Origin: Cupriavidus sp. 2SB | GTDB taxonomy: Bacteria; Pseudomonadota; Gammaproteobacteria; Burkholderiales; Burkholderiaceae | Length of the DNA stretch: 64,000 nucleotides | NCBI RefSeq assembly: GCF_005503625.1 | Contig: NZ_SCMX01000012.1 | Coordinates: 1 to 64,000 of the forward strand | Direction: 5' to 3' | Shown: positions 34,961 through 44,538 of the stretch, piece by piece | Position numbering within the stretch: the first letter of the stretch is position 1 | How the letters are laid out: the number at the start of each line of letters is the position of its first letter | Notes under the pieces: model-generated | Seen by the model: only the letters and a program-made list of their open reading frames with translations | Told to the model about the DNA's origin: nothing | Database searches by the model: none | Translations under genes and position numbers: made by a program

Positions 34961-35947
34961 CTAGTCGAGCCGGACCTTTGCTGAATCAGCCACGCGCTTC
35001 CATTTCGTAACTTCGGTGCGCAGAAACGCATCGAATGCTTCCGGGGTGCCGCCTGCGATCTGCGCGCCTTGAGCCATCAGCTTGTCGCGGACCTCCGGAT
35101 CCTGAAGGGCTTTGTTGAACTGGCTGTTCATCTTAGCAACGATGGCTGGTGAGGTCCCGGTCGGCACCATAAATCCACCCCAAGAAACGGCTTCGTATCC
35201 GCTTATCCCGAGCGCTTCATCTACCGTCGGCACATCGGGCAGTGCCGGCAATCGAGTCTTGCTCGTGACCGCAAGAGCCCTGAGTTTTCCACTCTTGACA
35301 TGTGGCATTCCAGCAAGCGCGGTGGGAAGGGCAACATTGATCTGCTGACCGAGCACGTCTGTGAGCGAAGGCGCGTCTCCCTTATAGGGAACGTGGTTCA
35401 TCTTGACGCCAGCCATGGTACTAAGGAGTTCCCCGGCCAGATGGCTGCCCGAACCGTTGCCTGCAGATCCAAAGGTAATCTGTCCTGGCTTGGCCTTTGC
35501 TAATGAGACCAGTTGGCGCAGGTCCTTCACCGGCGAATTTGCTGCCGTGACGATAATGAGCGGCACCTTTGTCACCAAGACAACTGGCGTAAAGTCTTTC
35601 AGCGTGTCATAAGGAAGTCTCCCGTATACGGCCGGGTTGATGGCATTCGGCCCAAGGTTGGCCATCAGCACGGTGTAGCCGTCAGGCTGCGCCTTCGCAA
35701 CGGCTTCATTAGCGATGATGCCGTTTGCGCCAGGCCGGTTCTCCACAACAACAGACTCTCCCCATGCCTGGCTAAGCTTAGCGCTTAGGAGCCTGGCGGT
35801 CACGTCTGAGGCGCCGCCAGGGGGATATGGAAGAACGACCCGAATCGGCTGGACCGGCCATTCCTTAGCGTGGGCGGCGGCCAGACCGATGGTCAGTGTC
35901 ACTCCGCAAACGGCTAATGCCCCCGCAATTCGTAGCAATCGATGCAT
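34961..35947 (-). CDS. Bug-family transporter receptor (intact partner of copy 1)
   Basis: A 328-residue periplasmic binding protein with signal peptide MHRLLRIAGALAVCGVTLTI through AHA, then [60 protein letters not shown] and DVPTVDEALGISGYEAVSWG. It presents a carboxylate-type ligand to a TctAB carrier that is not in this window. Lies between the CoA-transferase and lacI copy 2 in one transcription unit. Confidence 0.92.
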   Translation of the reverse strand: MHRLLRIAGALAVCGVTLTIGLAAAHAKEWPVQPIRVVLPYPPGGASDVTARLLSAKLSQAWGESVVVENRPGANGIIANEAVAKAQPDGYTVLMANLGPNAINPAVYGRLPYDTLKDFTPVVLVTKVPLIIVTAANSPVKDLRQLVSLAKAKPGQITFGSAGNGSGSHLAGELLSTMAGVKMNHVPYKGDAPSLTDVLGQQINVALPTALAGMPHVKSGKLRALAVTSKTRLPALPDVPTVDEALGISGYEAVSWGGFMVPTGTSPAIVAKMNSQFNKALQDPEVRDKLMAQGAQIAGGTPEAFDAFLRTEVTKWKRVADSAKVRLD

Positions 35948-36005
35948 GTCTGTCTCCTTTGAACGTGATCTTTATGGTGATCACTGTGGTCGGGCGGATT
36001 ACACG

Positions 36006-37229
36006 TCAGATCGTCCCATCGCGGCGCATTGCCTCAATTTGCTCCACAGACTTCCCGAGCTCATTTTTCAGGATGGTTTCAGTGTGTTCGCCCAGCGCTG
36101 GGGGCGCGCGAAGGTAGTCGATACTGCTGCGAGAGAACTTGATAGGGTTCGCAACCTGGGGCGCGCTTGCACCGCTGCTGTGGGGCAAAGAGAAAACCAT
36201 TTCACGCGCCCGGATATGGGGATCCTCCAGTGCTTCTGGAATGCTCTGGATCGGGCCACAAGGTACGCCGACCGATTCCAGCAGTTTGAGCCACGTGTCT
36301 CTCTCTTCTTCTTCAAAGCGAGCCGAGAGCACCTCCACAAGACTTTCACGGTTCTTTAGACGATCCGCATTGCGTCGATAGCGGTCATCATCCGGAAGAT
36401 TGATTAAACCCAGCGCTTCGCACATGGCTCGGAACTGCCGGTCATTACCGACTGCTACGATCAGAGAGCCATCGCTTGCAGGGAATGACTGATAAGGTGC
36501 GAGATTGGGGTGCGCGTTGCCCCAACGACGCGGGTGGCTCCCGCCCACCAAATAGTTCGAGGCCTGGTTTGCCAGCCACGCCACCTGCGTATCCAGCAGG
36601 CTCATATCGATGTACTGCCCGCGGCCACTGCCGACTCGCTCAAATAGCGCGCTGACAATTGCAACGCTTGCATACATGCCAGTCATCAAGTCCGATATGG
36701 GCACCCCGCATTTTTGCGGGCCGCCACCGGGGACGCCGTCGCGCTCGCCTGTGATGCTCATCAGCCCGCCCATGGCTTGCACCACGAAATCGTATCCAGC
36801 CCGCTTGCGGTATGGGCCCGTCTGCCCGAAGCCGGTGATGGAGCAGTAGACGAGCCGAGGATTGATCTCACTCAGGGTCTTGAAGTCCAACCCGTAACGT
36901 TGCATATCGCCGAACTTGTAGTTCTCAACGAAGACGTCGCAATCTTTGACTAGCTCGTGCAGCAAATCCTGACCGACCTTGCTGCTGACATCCAGAGTGA
37001 TCGAACGCTTCCCGCGATTGGCGCAAAGGAAGTACGCCGACTCTTCCGTCGTCGTGCCATCCTCACGAGTAAGGAACGGCGGGCCCCAAGCTCGCGTGTC
37101 ATCGCCGGTGCCGGGACGCTCAACCTTCATCACGTCAGCGCCCAGGTCGGACAATAGTTGCGTGCTCCAGGGTCCAGCAAGGATCCGGCTCAAGTCTAGG
37201 ACCTTGATACCTGCAAGGGGGCCTGCCAT
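36006..37229 (-). CDS. Class III (CaiB/BaiF-family) CoA-transferase 2
   Basis: A 407-residue family III CoA-transferase (IKVLDLSRILAGPWSTQLLS, ADVMKVERPGTGDDTRAWGP, YCSITGFGQTGPYRKRAGYD, QKCGVPISDLMTGMYAS with the catalytic aspartate, ALGEHTETIL). It is homologous to the enzyme at 24834-26111 and likely activates a related acid. Second gene of the FAD-oxidase operon, with 34- and 58-base gaps to its neighbours. Confidence 0.92.
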   Translation of the reverse strand: MAGPLAGIKVLDLSRILAGPWSTQLLSDLGADVMKVERPGTGDDTRAWGPPFLTREDGTTTEESAYFLCANRGKRSITLDVSSKVGQDLLHELVKDCDVFVENYKFGDMQRYGLDFKTLSEINPRLVYCSITGFGQTGPYRKRAGYDFVVQAMGGLMSITGERDGVPGGGPQKCGVPISDLMTGMYASVAIVSALFERVGSGRGQYIDMSLLDTQVAWLANQASNYLVGGSHPRRWGNAHPNLAPYQSFPASDGSLIVAVGNDRQFRAMCEALGLINLPDDDRYRRNADRLKNRESLVEVLSARFEEEERDTWLKLLESVGVPCGPIQSIPEALEDPHIRAREMVFSLPHSSGASAPQVANPIKFSRSSIDYLRAPPALGEHTETILKNELGKSVEQIEAMRRDGTI

Positions 37230-37263
37230 ATCTCCTACTCCTCTTTTTTGAGTTTCTAACTAA

Positions 37264-38868
37264 TTAGCTCGGGTCGAACAGCACGCCAGGGTTCAAGACC
37301 TGGTGCGGATCAAAGGCCTGCTTGGCGGCCTTTAGCGCGGTGCAGAACAGCTCCGGCCGTTCCTTGTCGTACCAAGGGCGATGGTCCCGACCAAGCGCAT
37401 GGTGGTGGGTCACCGTACCGCCTGCGTCCACCATGGCTTGCTCTCCAATGCGTTTGATCGCTTGGAACTGCTCGGGCAATCGAGCCTTATCGCCATAGGC
37501 AAACCACGTGAAATATGGCGCAGGGCCATCAGGGTAGAGGTGGGTAAAGCGGCAAGTCACCGAACCCGGGCGGCCGGTAACTTCGCGAATGGCCCGATGC
37601 GTTTCTGCCTTGACGTGCGCGTGAAGAGCGGCGAACTTGTCCCACGTGCACGCGGTTTCCATGGTCTCGCGCATGACGCCGCGAGCAATGGCGTACTCGC
37701 GCAGGTATGGGCCGCGCAGGAACTTGTTTCGCCAGCTCGATGTCGCAGCGTCCGCACCACCTTGGTTTCCGCTGACCGGATCATCGTCCCATTCGCCGCC
37801 GCACTCCGCGCAAATTTCCAGTGCTCGCTTCAGGCGTGCCTCGACCGGGTGGTCGGCGGACTCGAATCCCAGCACGAGAATGTCATAGCTGCCGTCGCTC
37901 GAACCCGTGTACAAGGCTTCTTCGCGTTCCACAAGGCGGGCATTGGCAGGGTTCAGTCCAGATTGAGACAGTACCCGTGTGGCCTCGACAGCGCGCGCAT
38001 AGTCACGGAAACGTACGGTCACCTGCTTGCGGAAGACCGGCCGGCGGTGAAGCTTGACCCACGCCTCGGTAATGATGCCCAGTGCGCCTTCGGAGCCGAG
38101 GAAAAGTCGATCCGGATTGGGCCCCGAGCCGGACACCGGGAAACGGCGGGATTCGATGGCACCTTGGGGTGTTACGACCCGCATGCTCTCGATATGGTCG
38201 TCGATTTGAGTGAACGCCGTTGCAAAGTGGCCTGCTGCCCGTGTTGCGATCCAACCCCCCAGCGACGAAAACTCCCACGCTTGCAGGAAGAATCGCATGG
38301 TCAGGCCGGTGGGCTTGAGCTGTCGCTCCAGATCCGGGCCAAGGACGCCCGCTTGAATGCGGGCGGCCTGCGATGCCTGATCTACTTCCAGCACCTTGTC
38401 GAAGTGCTTCATGTCGATGGAAACTACGCCGCGGTAACGATCGTGCTCCGGCGGATTGACTCCGGCCACGACACTGGTGCCGCCGCCGTACGGAACTGCA
38501 GCAACGTTCTGGCGCCCGCACCAGTCGAACAGGTCCACGATGTCCTGCTCAGTGCGCGGGTAGGCGATGACGTCCGGCGGGTTGGAAAATTCCCGGCGCA
38601 TTGCGCGCGCAACATCCATGGTGCCCGCGCCGTAGGTGTGATACAGGCGGTCGTAATGATCGCTTGTGCAGATTTCGCGAAGCGACGCGGGCAGCTGTAC
38701 GCGAGGTTTGCGCAGCGAAATTTCTTCGGGCGTCGGAAAAGGTGTCGCTTCGAAGTGCTCGACACCCAGCAAGCGTGTCCACGCTGCCTCGAACTCCCGG
38801 ATTTCGTCCGGCGTGACGGTGTCACCCTCATAGCCCCACCCGTAAAACTTACGACGACGTTCCTGCAT
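37264..38868 (-). CDS. FAD-linked oxidase (AGPS/glycolate-oxidase-like)
   Basis: A 534-residue FAD-binding type 4 oxidase. The FAD PP-loop region is AVPYGGGTSVVAGVNPPEHD (about residue 145), continuing GVLGPDLERQLKPTGLTMRF and GSEGALGIITEAWVKLHRRP. The C-terminal FAD-oxidase domain ends QAFDPHQVLNPGVLFDP. It resembles alkyldihydroxyacetone-phosphate synthase and D-2-hydroxyacid dehydrogenase relatives. It likely oxidises a hydroxy acid or aryl alcohol. Start ATG 38868 follows a strong AGGAGG. Two LacI-like operators precede it. Confidence 0.87.
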   Translation of the reverse strand: MQERRRKFYGWGYEGDTVTPDEIREFEAAWTRLLGVEHFEATPFPTPEEISLRKPRVQLPASLREICTSDHYDRLYHTYGAGTMDVARAMRREFSNPPDVIAYPRTEQDIVDLFDWCGRQNVAAVPYGGGTSVVAGVNPPEHDRYRGVVSIDMKHFDKVLEVDQASQAARIQAGVLGPDLERQLKPTGLTMRFFLQAWEFSSLGGWIATRAAGHFATAFTQIDDHIESMRVVTPQGAIESRRFPVSGSGPNPDRLFLGSEGALGIITEAWVKLHRRPVFRKQVTVRFRDYARAVEATRVLSQSGLNPANARLVEREEALYTGSSDGSYDILVLGFESADHPVEARLKRALEICAECGGEWDDDPVSGNQGGADAATSSWRNKFLRGPYLREYAIARGVMRETMETACTWDKFAALHAHVKAETHRAIREVTGRPGSVTCRFTHLYPDGPAPYFTWFAYGDKARLPEQFQAIKRIGEQAMVDAGGTVTHHHALGRDHRPWYDKERPELFCTALKAAKQAFDPHQVLNPGVLFDPS

Positions 38869-38889
38869 TGTTGCCTCCTGTGTGATGTG

Positions 38890-38993
38890 GTAATCGATTA
38901 CATACGTTACGGTAACCTGCATCAGAGACTGTAAATAACCAATGCCAGTACGGTGATGAGGCGAAAACAGCACTGCGTGCAATCGATTACATA
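38890..38993. promoter_or_regulatory. Two LacI-type operators upstream of the FAD-oxidase operon
   Basis: GTAATCGATTAC at 38890-38901 (perfect 12-base palindrome) and TGCAATCGATTACATA at 38978-38993. Their centres are 89 bp apart. Both carry the central CG step flanked by AT that is typical of LacI/GalR sites. The 16-mer recurs exactly at 52090. Two separated sites could allow looping. LacI copy 2 is encoded at the end of this operon. Confidence 0.72.
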
Positions 38994-39021
38994 AGTTTAG
39001 ATTGGTGCGGCATAATGTCAA

Positions 39022-39340
39022 GCAGTTAACGCAGTCGCGGCCATGGGTTGGAGCAGGAGTCGACGAAGAGATCGGATCGCTAAGAGACCTTCCCGCGGCG
39101 AGGTCACTGTGGGTTGGAGAGCGACTTACTTGGTGGTCTTCCCTTGCAGGGCGTCACGTACGTCCTTGCCTGAGGACCCAGTGAGTCGATCCTGAGCAAG
39201 CAATCTGGGGGCGCTTGCTCGTTGCAGCGTTGGCATGGTGCTCGAGCGACAGAGCAGCAAGAAGTGTGGCCGCTCCCTAGGCCTCAAGCGATGACATGCG
39301 GCATATCCGCCCTGGGTAGCCCACCAAACGGAGAGAAGAT
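39022..39340. other. Intergenic region between FAD oxidase operators and LysR gene
   Basis: About 320 bases without a supported gene. GGAGAGAAG at 39330-39338 is the ribosome site of the LysR gene. Confidence 0.4.
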
Positions 39341-40222
39341 ATGGCCCTGCAACACATCCCGCCCATTCAATGTCTTGTCACCTTCGAGACGGTTGCAAGG
39401 CTTCGGAGCGCCACACGTGCCGCCGACGAGTTGTGTGTAACAACCAGCGCCGTGAGTCATCGAATCCGCCAGCTTGAATCTCACCTCGGTGTTGAACTCT
39501 TCGGGCGGAGTGACTTCACGCTTTCTGCACATGGTGCAGCGTACCTGGCGAATGTCCGAAGCGGCCTCGCTGCGCTACAGCAGATGCCGGTCAAAAATGG
39601 AAAAGCCTCTTCCACGCGACTGCGGGTCGCGGTGACCCCAACTTTCTCCAGGCAGTTCCTGATGCCCAAACTGGAACTGTTCCGCAACAAGTATCCGGAC
39701 ATCGACCTTATCTTGCAGGTCTCCATCCCATTCCTGGACGTCACAGCCGAGCCATCCGATTTGGAAATCCGGTACGGCGCCGGCGGATATGCGGACGTCG
39801 ATCATCGCGTCGTTCTCTCGGAGGAGGTGGCGCCGGCTTGCAGCCCTACCTATCTCAACGAGTTCGGCCCCTTCGAAGGCTTCGAAATGGCGGGTGAAAT
39901 CGACCAGGCGCGTCTGATACGTAGCCCGCTTGAGCCTTGGACGACATGGTTCTCCTCATGTGGATTGACGAGAACGGAGCCGCATGTGGGCGCTCAATTC
40001 AACGATCTAGGGCTTCTCTATGACGCAGCCGCGTGCGGGTTCGGCGTGGCACTAGTGAGGACCCGTATGGCGCAGTCATGGCTAGAGGGGGGGCGACTCA
40101 TCCGCATATCGGATCGATCCGTGCCTTCACCGATGGCGCACTACTTATGCTGGGAACCTGGGGCCCTGGAGAGATGGGAGTGCGCCGCCTTTATGGAGTG
40201 GCTCACCGACTCGCTAAGTTGA
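39341..40222 (+). CDS. LysR-family regulator (GcvA-like)
   Basis: A 293-residue LysR protein. The HTH SATRAADELCVTTSAVSHRI is followed by LGVELFGRSDFTLSAHGAAY; the order and the PPIQCLVTFETVARLRSATR opening fit the GcvA group. The effector domain has LRVAVTPTFSRQFLMPKLEL and CGFGVALVRTRMAQSWLEGG. Upstream of glcDEF in the same direction with a 330-bp gap, so a regulatory role for those genes is plausible. Confidence 0.87.
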   Translation: MALQHIPPIQCLVTFETVARLRSATRAADELCVTTSAVSHRIRQLESHLGVELFGRSDFTLSAHGAAYLANVRSGLAALQQMPVKNGKASSTRLRVAVTPTFSRQFLMPKLELFRNKYPDIDLILQVSIPFLDVTAEPSDLEIRYGAGGYADVDHRVVLSEEVAPACSPTYLNEFGPFEGFEMAGEIDQARLIRSPLEPWTTWFSSCGLTRTEPHVGAQFNDLGLLYDAAACGFGVALVRTRMAQSWLEGGRLIRISDRSVPSPMAHYLCWEPGALERWECAAFMEWLTDSLS

Positions 40223-40554
40223 GCGGCCCAAACACGGCAATCAAGTTTTCTGCAACTCAACCGCAAATAACTCTCAACCTGCTATATCGCGTGATTGTCT
40301 ACAGTCAAGTCATGGCGTCTCGTCGACGCCTTTGACAGAAGTGTATTAGAACCTCCCCACACAATGCATCGCATTCATCGCTCAACGTTTGAGCCTCAGC
40401 GCCCGGAAGCAACGCTCCGCCTTGGAGCTGCAGCATCCGTCCAGGCTGATTGCGCGGTTCGCCGGCTCGCTACGGTCGCGCCGTCGCTCCGCACTGATTA
40501 TCCAATAGACCGGCACAGCACGACGCAGCTTCATCGCACCAGGAGGGCAAAGTC
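40223..40554. other. Intergenic region before glcD
   Basis: No gene supported. It should hold the glcDEF promoter; GGAGGG at 40543-40548 is the ribosome site for ATG 40555. Confidence 0.4.
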
Positions 40555-42066
40555 ATGAATGCGACGCGTGACGGCTGGTTGGCACATCCTACTGACGCTG
40601 AGCGGAGGGAAGCCCGGCGTGCGGAAGTGGTTTCCGCGCTAGAAGGCGTGCTGCCTAGGGACCTTATCCTGTCGCAGCGCGAGGACACCCAGCCATTTGA
40701 ATGCGATGGCCTTACGGCCTATCGGGCGCAGCCGCTCGTCGTGGTGCTTCCCGAAACAGAAGAGCAGGTTGTTGCCATTCTGCGAACGTGCAAGACGCTC
40801 GGTGCGCCCGTCGTGGCTCGGGGCGCAGGCACGGGATTGTCAGGCGGTGCGCTCCCACATGAGATGGGCGTGCTCCTTTCGCTCGCTCGTTTTAACCGGA
40901 TCGTCAGGGTAGATCCTGTGAGTTGTACCGCAGTGGTCCAATGCGGTGTACGCAACGCCGCAATCAGTGAGGCAGCCGCTACGTATGGGCTGTACTACGC
41001 CCCCGATCCGTCCAGCCAGATTGCCTGCACGATCGGTGGAAACGTGGCCGAGAATTCCGGAGGCGTCCATTGCCTCAAGTACGGACTCACGTTGCAGAAC
41101 GTAATGAAAGTACGGGGATACACCATTCAGGGCGAGGCGATAGAGTTTGGATCGGAAGCCCTTGATGTCCCTGGGCTCGATTTGCTCGGCGTCGTTGTAG
41201 GCAGTGAAGGGATGCTCGCAGTGACATTGGAAGTCACCGTCAAGTTAATTCCTAAGCCAGAACTTGCGCGATGCATCGTTGCAAGCTTCGACACCGTCGA
41301 AGCCGCTGGTGACGCCGTAGCCAACGTCATCGCGGCCGGCATCATCCCAGCCGGCCTGGAACTGATGGACAAGCCGATGACCGCCGCCGTAGAGGACTTC
41401 GTGCATGCTGGCTATGACCTGGACGCGGCCGCAATCCTATTGTGCGAGAGTGATGGGACGGCGTTGGAGGTCGAGGACGAGATTGTGAAGATGAATGCCG
41501 TCCTCACCGCCAGCGGGGCCACTCGTCTTGAAGCAAGTCAGGACGAGGCGCAGCGTCTTCGTTTCTGGAGCGGGCGAAAGAATGCATTTCCCGCGACGGG
41601 GCGCATGAGCCCGGATTACCTGTGCATGGATTCCACGATTCCTCGCAAGAGTCTCGCTGCGATCCTTCGAGCAATCAGCGAGATGGAGGTGCGCTATGGG
41701 CTTCGCTGCGTGAACGTGTTCCACGCCGGCGACGGGAATCTACATCCGCTGATCCTTTTCGACGCCAACAATCCCGAAGAACTGCACCAGGCGGAGCAAT
41801 TCGGCGCTGAGATTCTGGAAACAAGCGTCACGCTTGGCGGGACGGTGACCGGAGAGCACGGTGTGGGCGTGGAGAAGCTGAACTCAATGTGCGTTCAGTT
41901 CTCAGGCGCAGAGCGAGAACAAATGTTTGCGCTGAAACGTGCATTCGATCCGCAATCGCTCTTGAATCCTGGGAAGGTAATTCCGACGCTGCATCGATGT
42001 GCCGAATATGGTCGCATGACTGTTCGGCGTGGGATGCTGCCGCATCCAGAAATCCCGAGGTTCTAG
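40555..42066 (+). CDS. glcD: Glycolate oxidase subunit GlcD-like FAD oxidase
   Basis: A 503-residue FAD-linked oxidase. FAD-binding type 4 motifs are PVVARGAGTGLSGGALPHEM, YAPDPSSQIACTIGGNVAEN and VGSEGMLAVTLEVTVKLIPK. The C-terminal oxidase domain contains NVFHAGDGNLHPLILFDANN and TGEHGVGVEKLNSM. In GlcDEF this subunit oxidises glycolate or another short 2-hydroxy acid. One base separates its stop from the glcE start region. Substrate could be a pathway-specific hydroxy acid instead. Confidence 0.9.
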   Translation: MNATRDGWLAHPTDAERREARRAEVVSALEGVLPRDLILSQREDTQPFECDGLTAYRAQPLVVVLPETEEQVVAILRTCKTLGAPVVARGAGTGLSGGALPHEMGVLLSLARFNRIVRVDPVSCTAVVQCGVRNAAISEAAATYGLYYAPDPSSQIACTIGGNVAENSGGVHCLKYGLTLQNVMKVRGYTIQGEAIEFGSEALDVPGLDLLGVVVGSEGMLAVTLEVTVKLIPKPELARCIVASFDTVEAAGDAVANVIAAGIIPAGLELMDKPMTAAVEDFVHAGYDLDAAAILLCESDGTALEVEDEIVKMNAVLTASGATRLEASQDEAQRLRFWSGRKNAFPATGRMSPDYLCMDSTIPRKSLAAILRAISEMEVRYGLRCVNVFHAGDGNLHPLILFDANNPEELHQAEQFGAEILETSVTLGGTVTGEHGVGVEKLNSMCVQFSGAEREQMFALKRAFDPQSLLNPGKVIPTLHRCAEYGRMTVRRGMLPHPEIPRF

Positions 42067-42067
42067 A

Positions 42068-43141
42068 ATGACGACGATCCCCACGGAAGTGTCTCATCTG
42101 ATTGAGACAGTCCTGCATGCAAGAAAAACGAAGACCTCTCTCAACATCGTTGGCGGCGGTACGAAATGCTTCTACGGTGAAGAGCCGTCGGGTGAACCGT
42201 GTGATGTCCGGCGCCTCAGCGGAATTTGCAGCTATGAACCGTCTGAGCTGGTTGTCACCGCTCGTGCAGGCACACCGCTAGAAGAACTTGAGGCCGTGCT
42301 GGCCGAGCACAATCAGTACCTTGCCTTTGAGCCGCCACGCTTTGCTAAAGGAAGTACTGTCGGAGGAGCGGTCGCGGCAGGTCTGAGCGGGCCAGCACGC
42401 GTCGGGGTAGGGTCCATTCGGGACTTCGTTCTCGGCGCGACCATGATTAACGGCAAAGGCGAGCTTCTGACATTCGGCGGGCAAGTGATGAAGAACGTTG
42501 CCGGTTATGACGTTTCGCGTCTCCTGGCGGGCTCAATGGGAACACTCGGTGTTATCTGTGAGGTCTCGCTGAAGGTTCTGCCCATTCATTCATCGAGGAT
42601 CACCCTGTTCATTGAACGCGACGAAGCAGGGGCGTTGTCTCTCTTAAACGGGCTGACTCGGCAAGCATTGCCAGTCAATGCGAGTGCCTGGCACGACGGA
42701 AAGCTGTTCCTCCGACTGAGTGGTGCAGCCTCTGCTGTCACGGAAGCCAGAAAGCGTTTGGGCGGGACTGAGCTGGAACCAGACGAAGCGTTGTCCTGGT
42801 GGGATGCCGTCCGCGACCACCGCCACGACTTCTTTTCACAGAGCGACGCGCCTCTCTGGCGTGTTTCCGTTCCGGCAGTCTCCCAACCCTTCTTGGCCGC
42901 GAATCAGCTTATTGAATGGGGTGGTGCATTGAGATGGCTATACACCGACGATCCCATCGAGGACGTTCGGGAAATGGCGTCATCGCTTGGTGGTCACGCC
43001 ACGCTGTTCAGGGATCCGCATCATAGGAGCGGCGTGTTCACGCCACCGAGCGATGCGCTCTTCGAGATTCATCGCAATCTCAAGCAAGCGTTTGATCCCG
43101 ATGGCATCTTCAATGTTGGTCGACTCTACCCCGGCCTGTAA
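42068..43141 (+). CDS. glcE: Glycolate oxidase subunit GlcE-like
   Basis: A 357-residue second FAD-binding subunit with the short PP-loop (LNIVGGGTKCFYGEEPSGEP), ELVVTARAGTPLEELEAVLA, AGLSGPARVGVGSIRDFVLG and the GQVMKNVAGYDVSRLLAGSM motif characteristic of GlcE. It ends with FDPDGIFNVGRLYPGL. Acts as the electron-passing partner of GlcD. Ten bases separate it from glcF. Confidence 0.9.
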   Translation: MTTIPTEVSHLIETVLHARKTKTSLNIVGGGTKCFYGEEPSGEPCDVRRLSGICSYEPSELVVTARAGTPLEELEAVLAEHNQYLAFEPPRFAKGSTVGGAVAAGLSGPARVGVGSIRDFVLGATMINGKGELLTFGGQVMKNVAGYDVSRLLAGSMGTLGVICEVSLKVLPIHSSRITLFIERDEAGALSLLNGLTRQALPVNASAWHDGKLFLRLSGAASAVTEARKRLGGTELEPDEALSWWDAVRDHRHDFFSQSDAPLWRVSVPAVSQPFLAANQLIEWGGALRWLYTDDPIEDVREMASSLGGHATLFRDPHHRSGVFTPPSDALFEIHRNLKQAFDPDGIFNVGRLYPGL

Positions 43142-43151
43142 GGGGCTCCAT

Positions 43152-44411
43152 ATGCAGACAAAACTAAGTCATGAGTTTGCCAACACTCCAGAAGGGGCGG
43201 AGGCCGAAGAGATTCTGCGCAAGTGCGTGCATTGCGGCTTTTGTACGGCAACGTGTCCGACTTACCTGCTTCTGGGCGATGAACGTAACGGACCCCGGGG
43301 ACGCATCTACTTGATGAAGCAGTTGCTTGAGGGGGAAGAGGTCACAGCAAGCACCCAACAGAATCTAGACCGCTGCTTGACGTGCCGGAACTGTGAAAGC
43401 ACCTGTCCCAGCGGTGTCGAGTACGGCAAGCTAGTTCACATTGGGCGGAAGCTAGTCGATGAGCGAATTCCTCGTCCGCCAAAAGACCGCGCGGTGCGTT
43501 GGCTGCTGCGTGAGGGGCTAACTTCGCCATTGTTCTTGCCGGCCATGAAGATTGGCCGAATGGTTCGGCCGCTACTTCCTTCCAAGCTCGCCAACAAGCT
43601 TACGCCGAGCAGACCTGCGGGTCAGCGCCCAACGCGCCGCCACGCCAGGAAAGTGCTCATGCTCGAAGGTTGTGTGCAGCCGGCGATGATGCCGAACATC
43701 AATTCTGCGACCGCGCGGGTACTCGATGCAGCCGACTTTCAGGTTGTAAGTGTTCCTCGAGCCGGTTGCTGTGGCGCGATCCGGCTGCACACCGGAGATC
43801 ACAAGGGCGGCCTCGATGATATGCGCAGAAACATCGACGCCTGGTGGCCGGCGATTTCCAGCGGTGAAGTCGAGGCAATTGTCATGAACGCGTCCGGCTG
43901 CGGCGCGACCGTGAAGGACTACGCCGACTTGCTAAAGCATGACGCGGAGTACGCCGAGAAGGCAGCTCGGGTTAGCGAGTTGACCCGCGACCTGAGCGAA
44001 TTGCTTCCTGAACTTCTGCCAAGACTGCGCGGCAAAGTCAAAGCGTGCGACAAGCCGGCCTTGGCGTTCCATCCGCCGTGCACGCTGCAACACGGCCAGA
44101 AGCTGCGGGGAGTGGTGGAGGAGCATCTGGGACAGTTGGGCTTTTCCGTTCATCGTGCCAGCGTGGAGAGTCACCTTTGTTGCGGCTCAGCCGGCACCTA
44201 CTCCGTTCTGCAGCCCGAAATTTCACTCCAGCTCAGAGACCGCAAGATCGAGCATCTGAGCGAGAAGCAACCTGACTGCATCGTGTCCGCGAACATCGGT
44301 TGCATCCAGCATTTGCAAAGTGGAACGCCCACGCCAGTAAAGCACTGGATCGAGGTACTGGATGATGCAATCGAGCCGGCAGTCCAACCAGAGGAACAAG
44401 TATTTATCTAG
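43152..44411 (+). CDS. glcF: Glycolate oxidase iron-sulfur subunit GlcF-like
   Basis: A 419-residue protein with two 4Fe-4S sites, CVHCGFCTATCPTY (about residues 25-38) and CLTCRNCESTCPSGVEYG (about 75-92). Two cysteine-rich CCG domains follow (MNASGCGATVKDYADLL and SHLCCGSAGTYSVLQPEISL). It takes electrons from GlcD/E to the respiratory chain at the inner membrane. The frame is open further upstream, but ATG 43152 directly after glcE is the natural start. Confidence 0.9.
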   Translation: MQTKLSHEFANTPEGAEAEEILRKCVHCGFCTATCPTYLLLGDERNGPRGRIYLMKQLLEGEEVTASTQQNLDRCLTCRNCESTCPSGVEYGKLVHIGRKLVDERIPRPPKDRAVRWLLREGLTSPLFLPAMKIGRMVRPLLPSKLANKLTPSRPAGQRPTRRHARKVLMLEGCVQPAMMPNINSATARVLDAADFQVVSVPRAGCCGAIRLHTGDHKGGLDDMRRNIDAWWPAISSGEVEAIVMNASGCGATVKDYADLLKHDAEYAEKAARVSELTRDLSELLPELLPRLRGKVKACDKPALAFHPPCTLQHGQKLRGVVEEHLGQLGFSVHRASVESHLCCGSAGTYSVLQPEISLQLRDRKIEHLSEKQPDCIVSANIGCIQHLQSGTPTPVKHWIEVLDDAIEPAVQPEEQVFI

Positions 44412-44538
44412 CGGCAGGGCAAGAAACGGCGTCGAAGTCGGCACGGGCTGCGAGAGCGGCCCATGCAGTAGTGTTTCGCCTCCTGCAAGTAACGCGGTCG
44501 GCGAAAAGTTAGTCACATCAAGATAAGAGGAGCATTTT

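Noticed and set aside
37381-38934. 517-codon plus-strand open frame
   Set aside because: Mirror of the FAD-linked oxidase gene; no recognisable domain.
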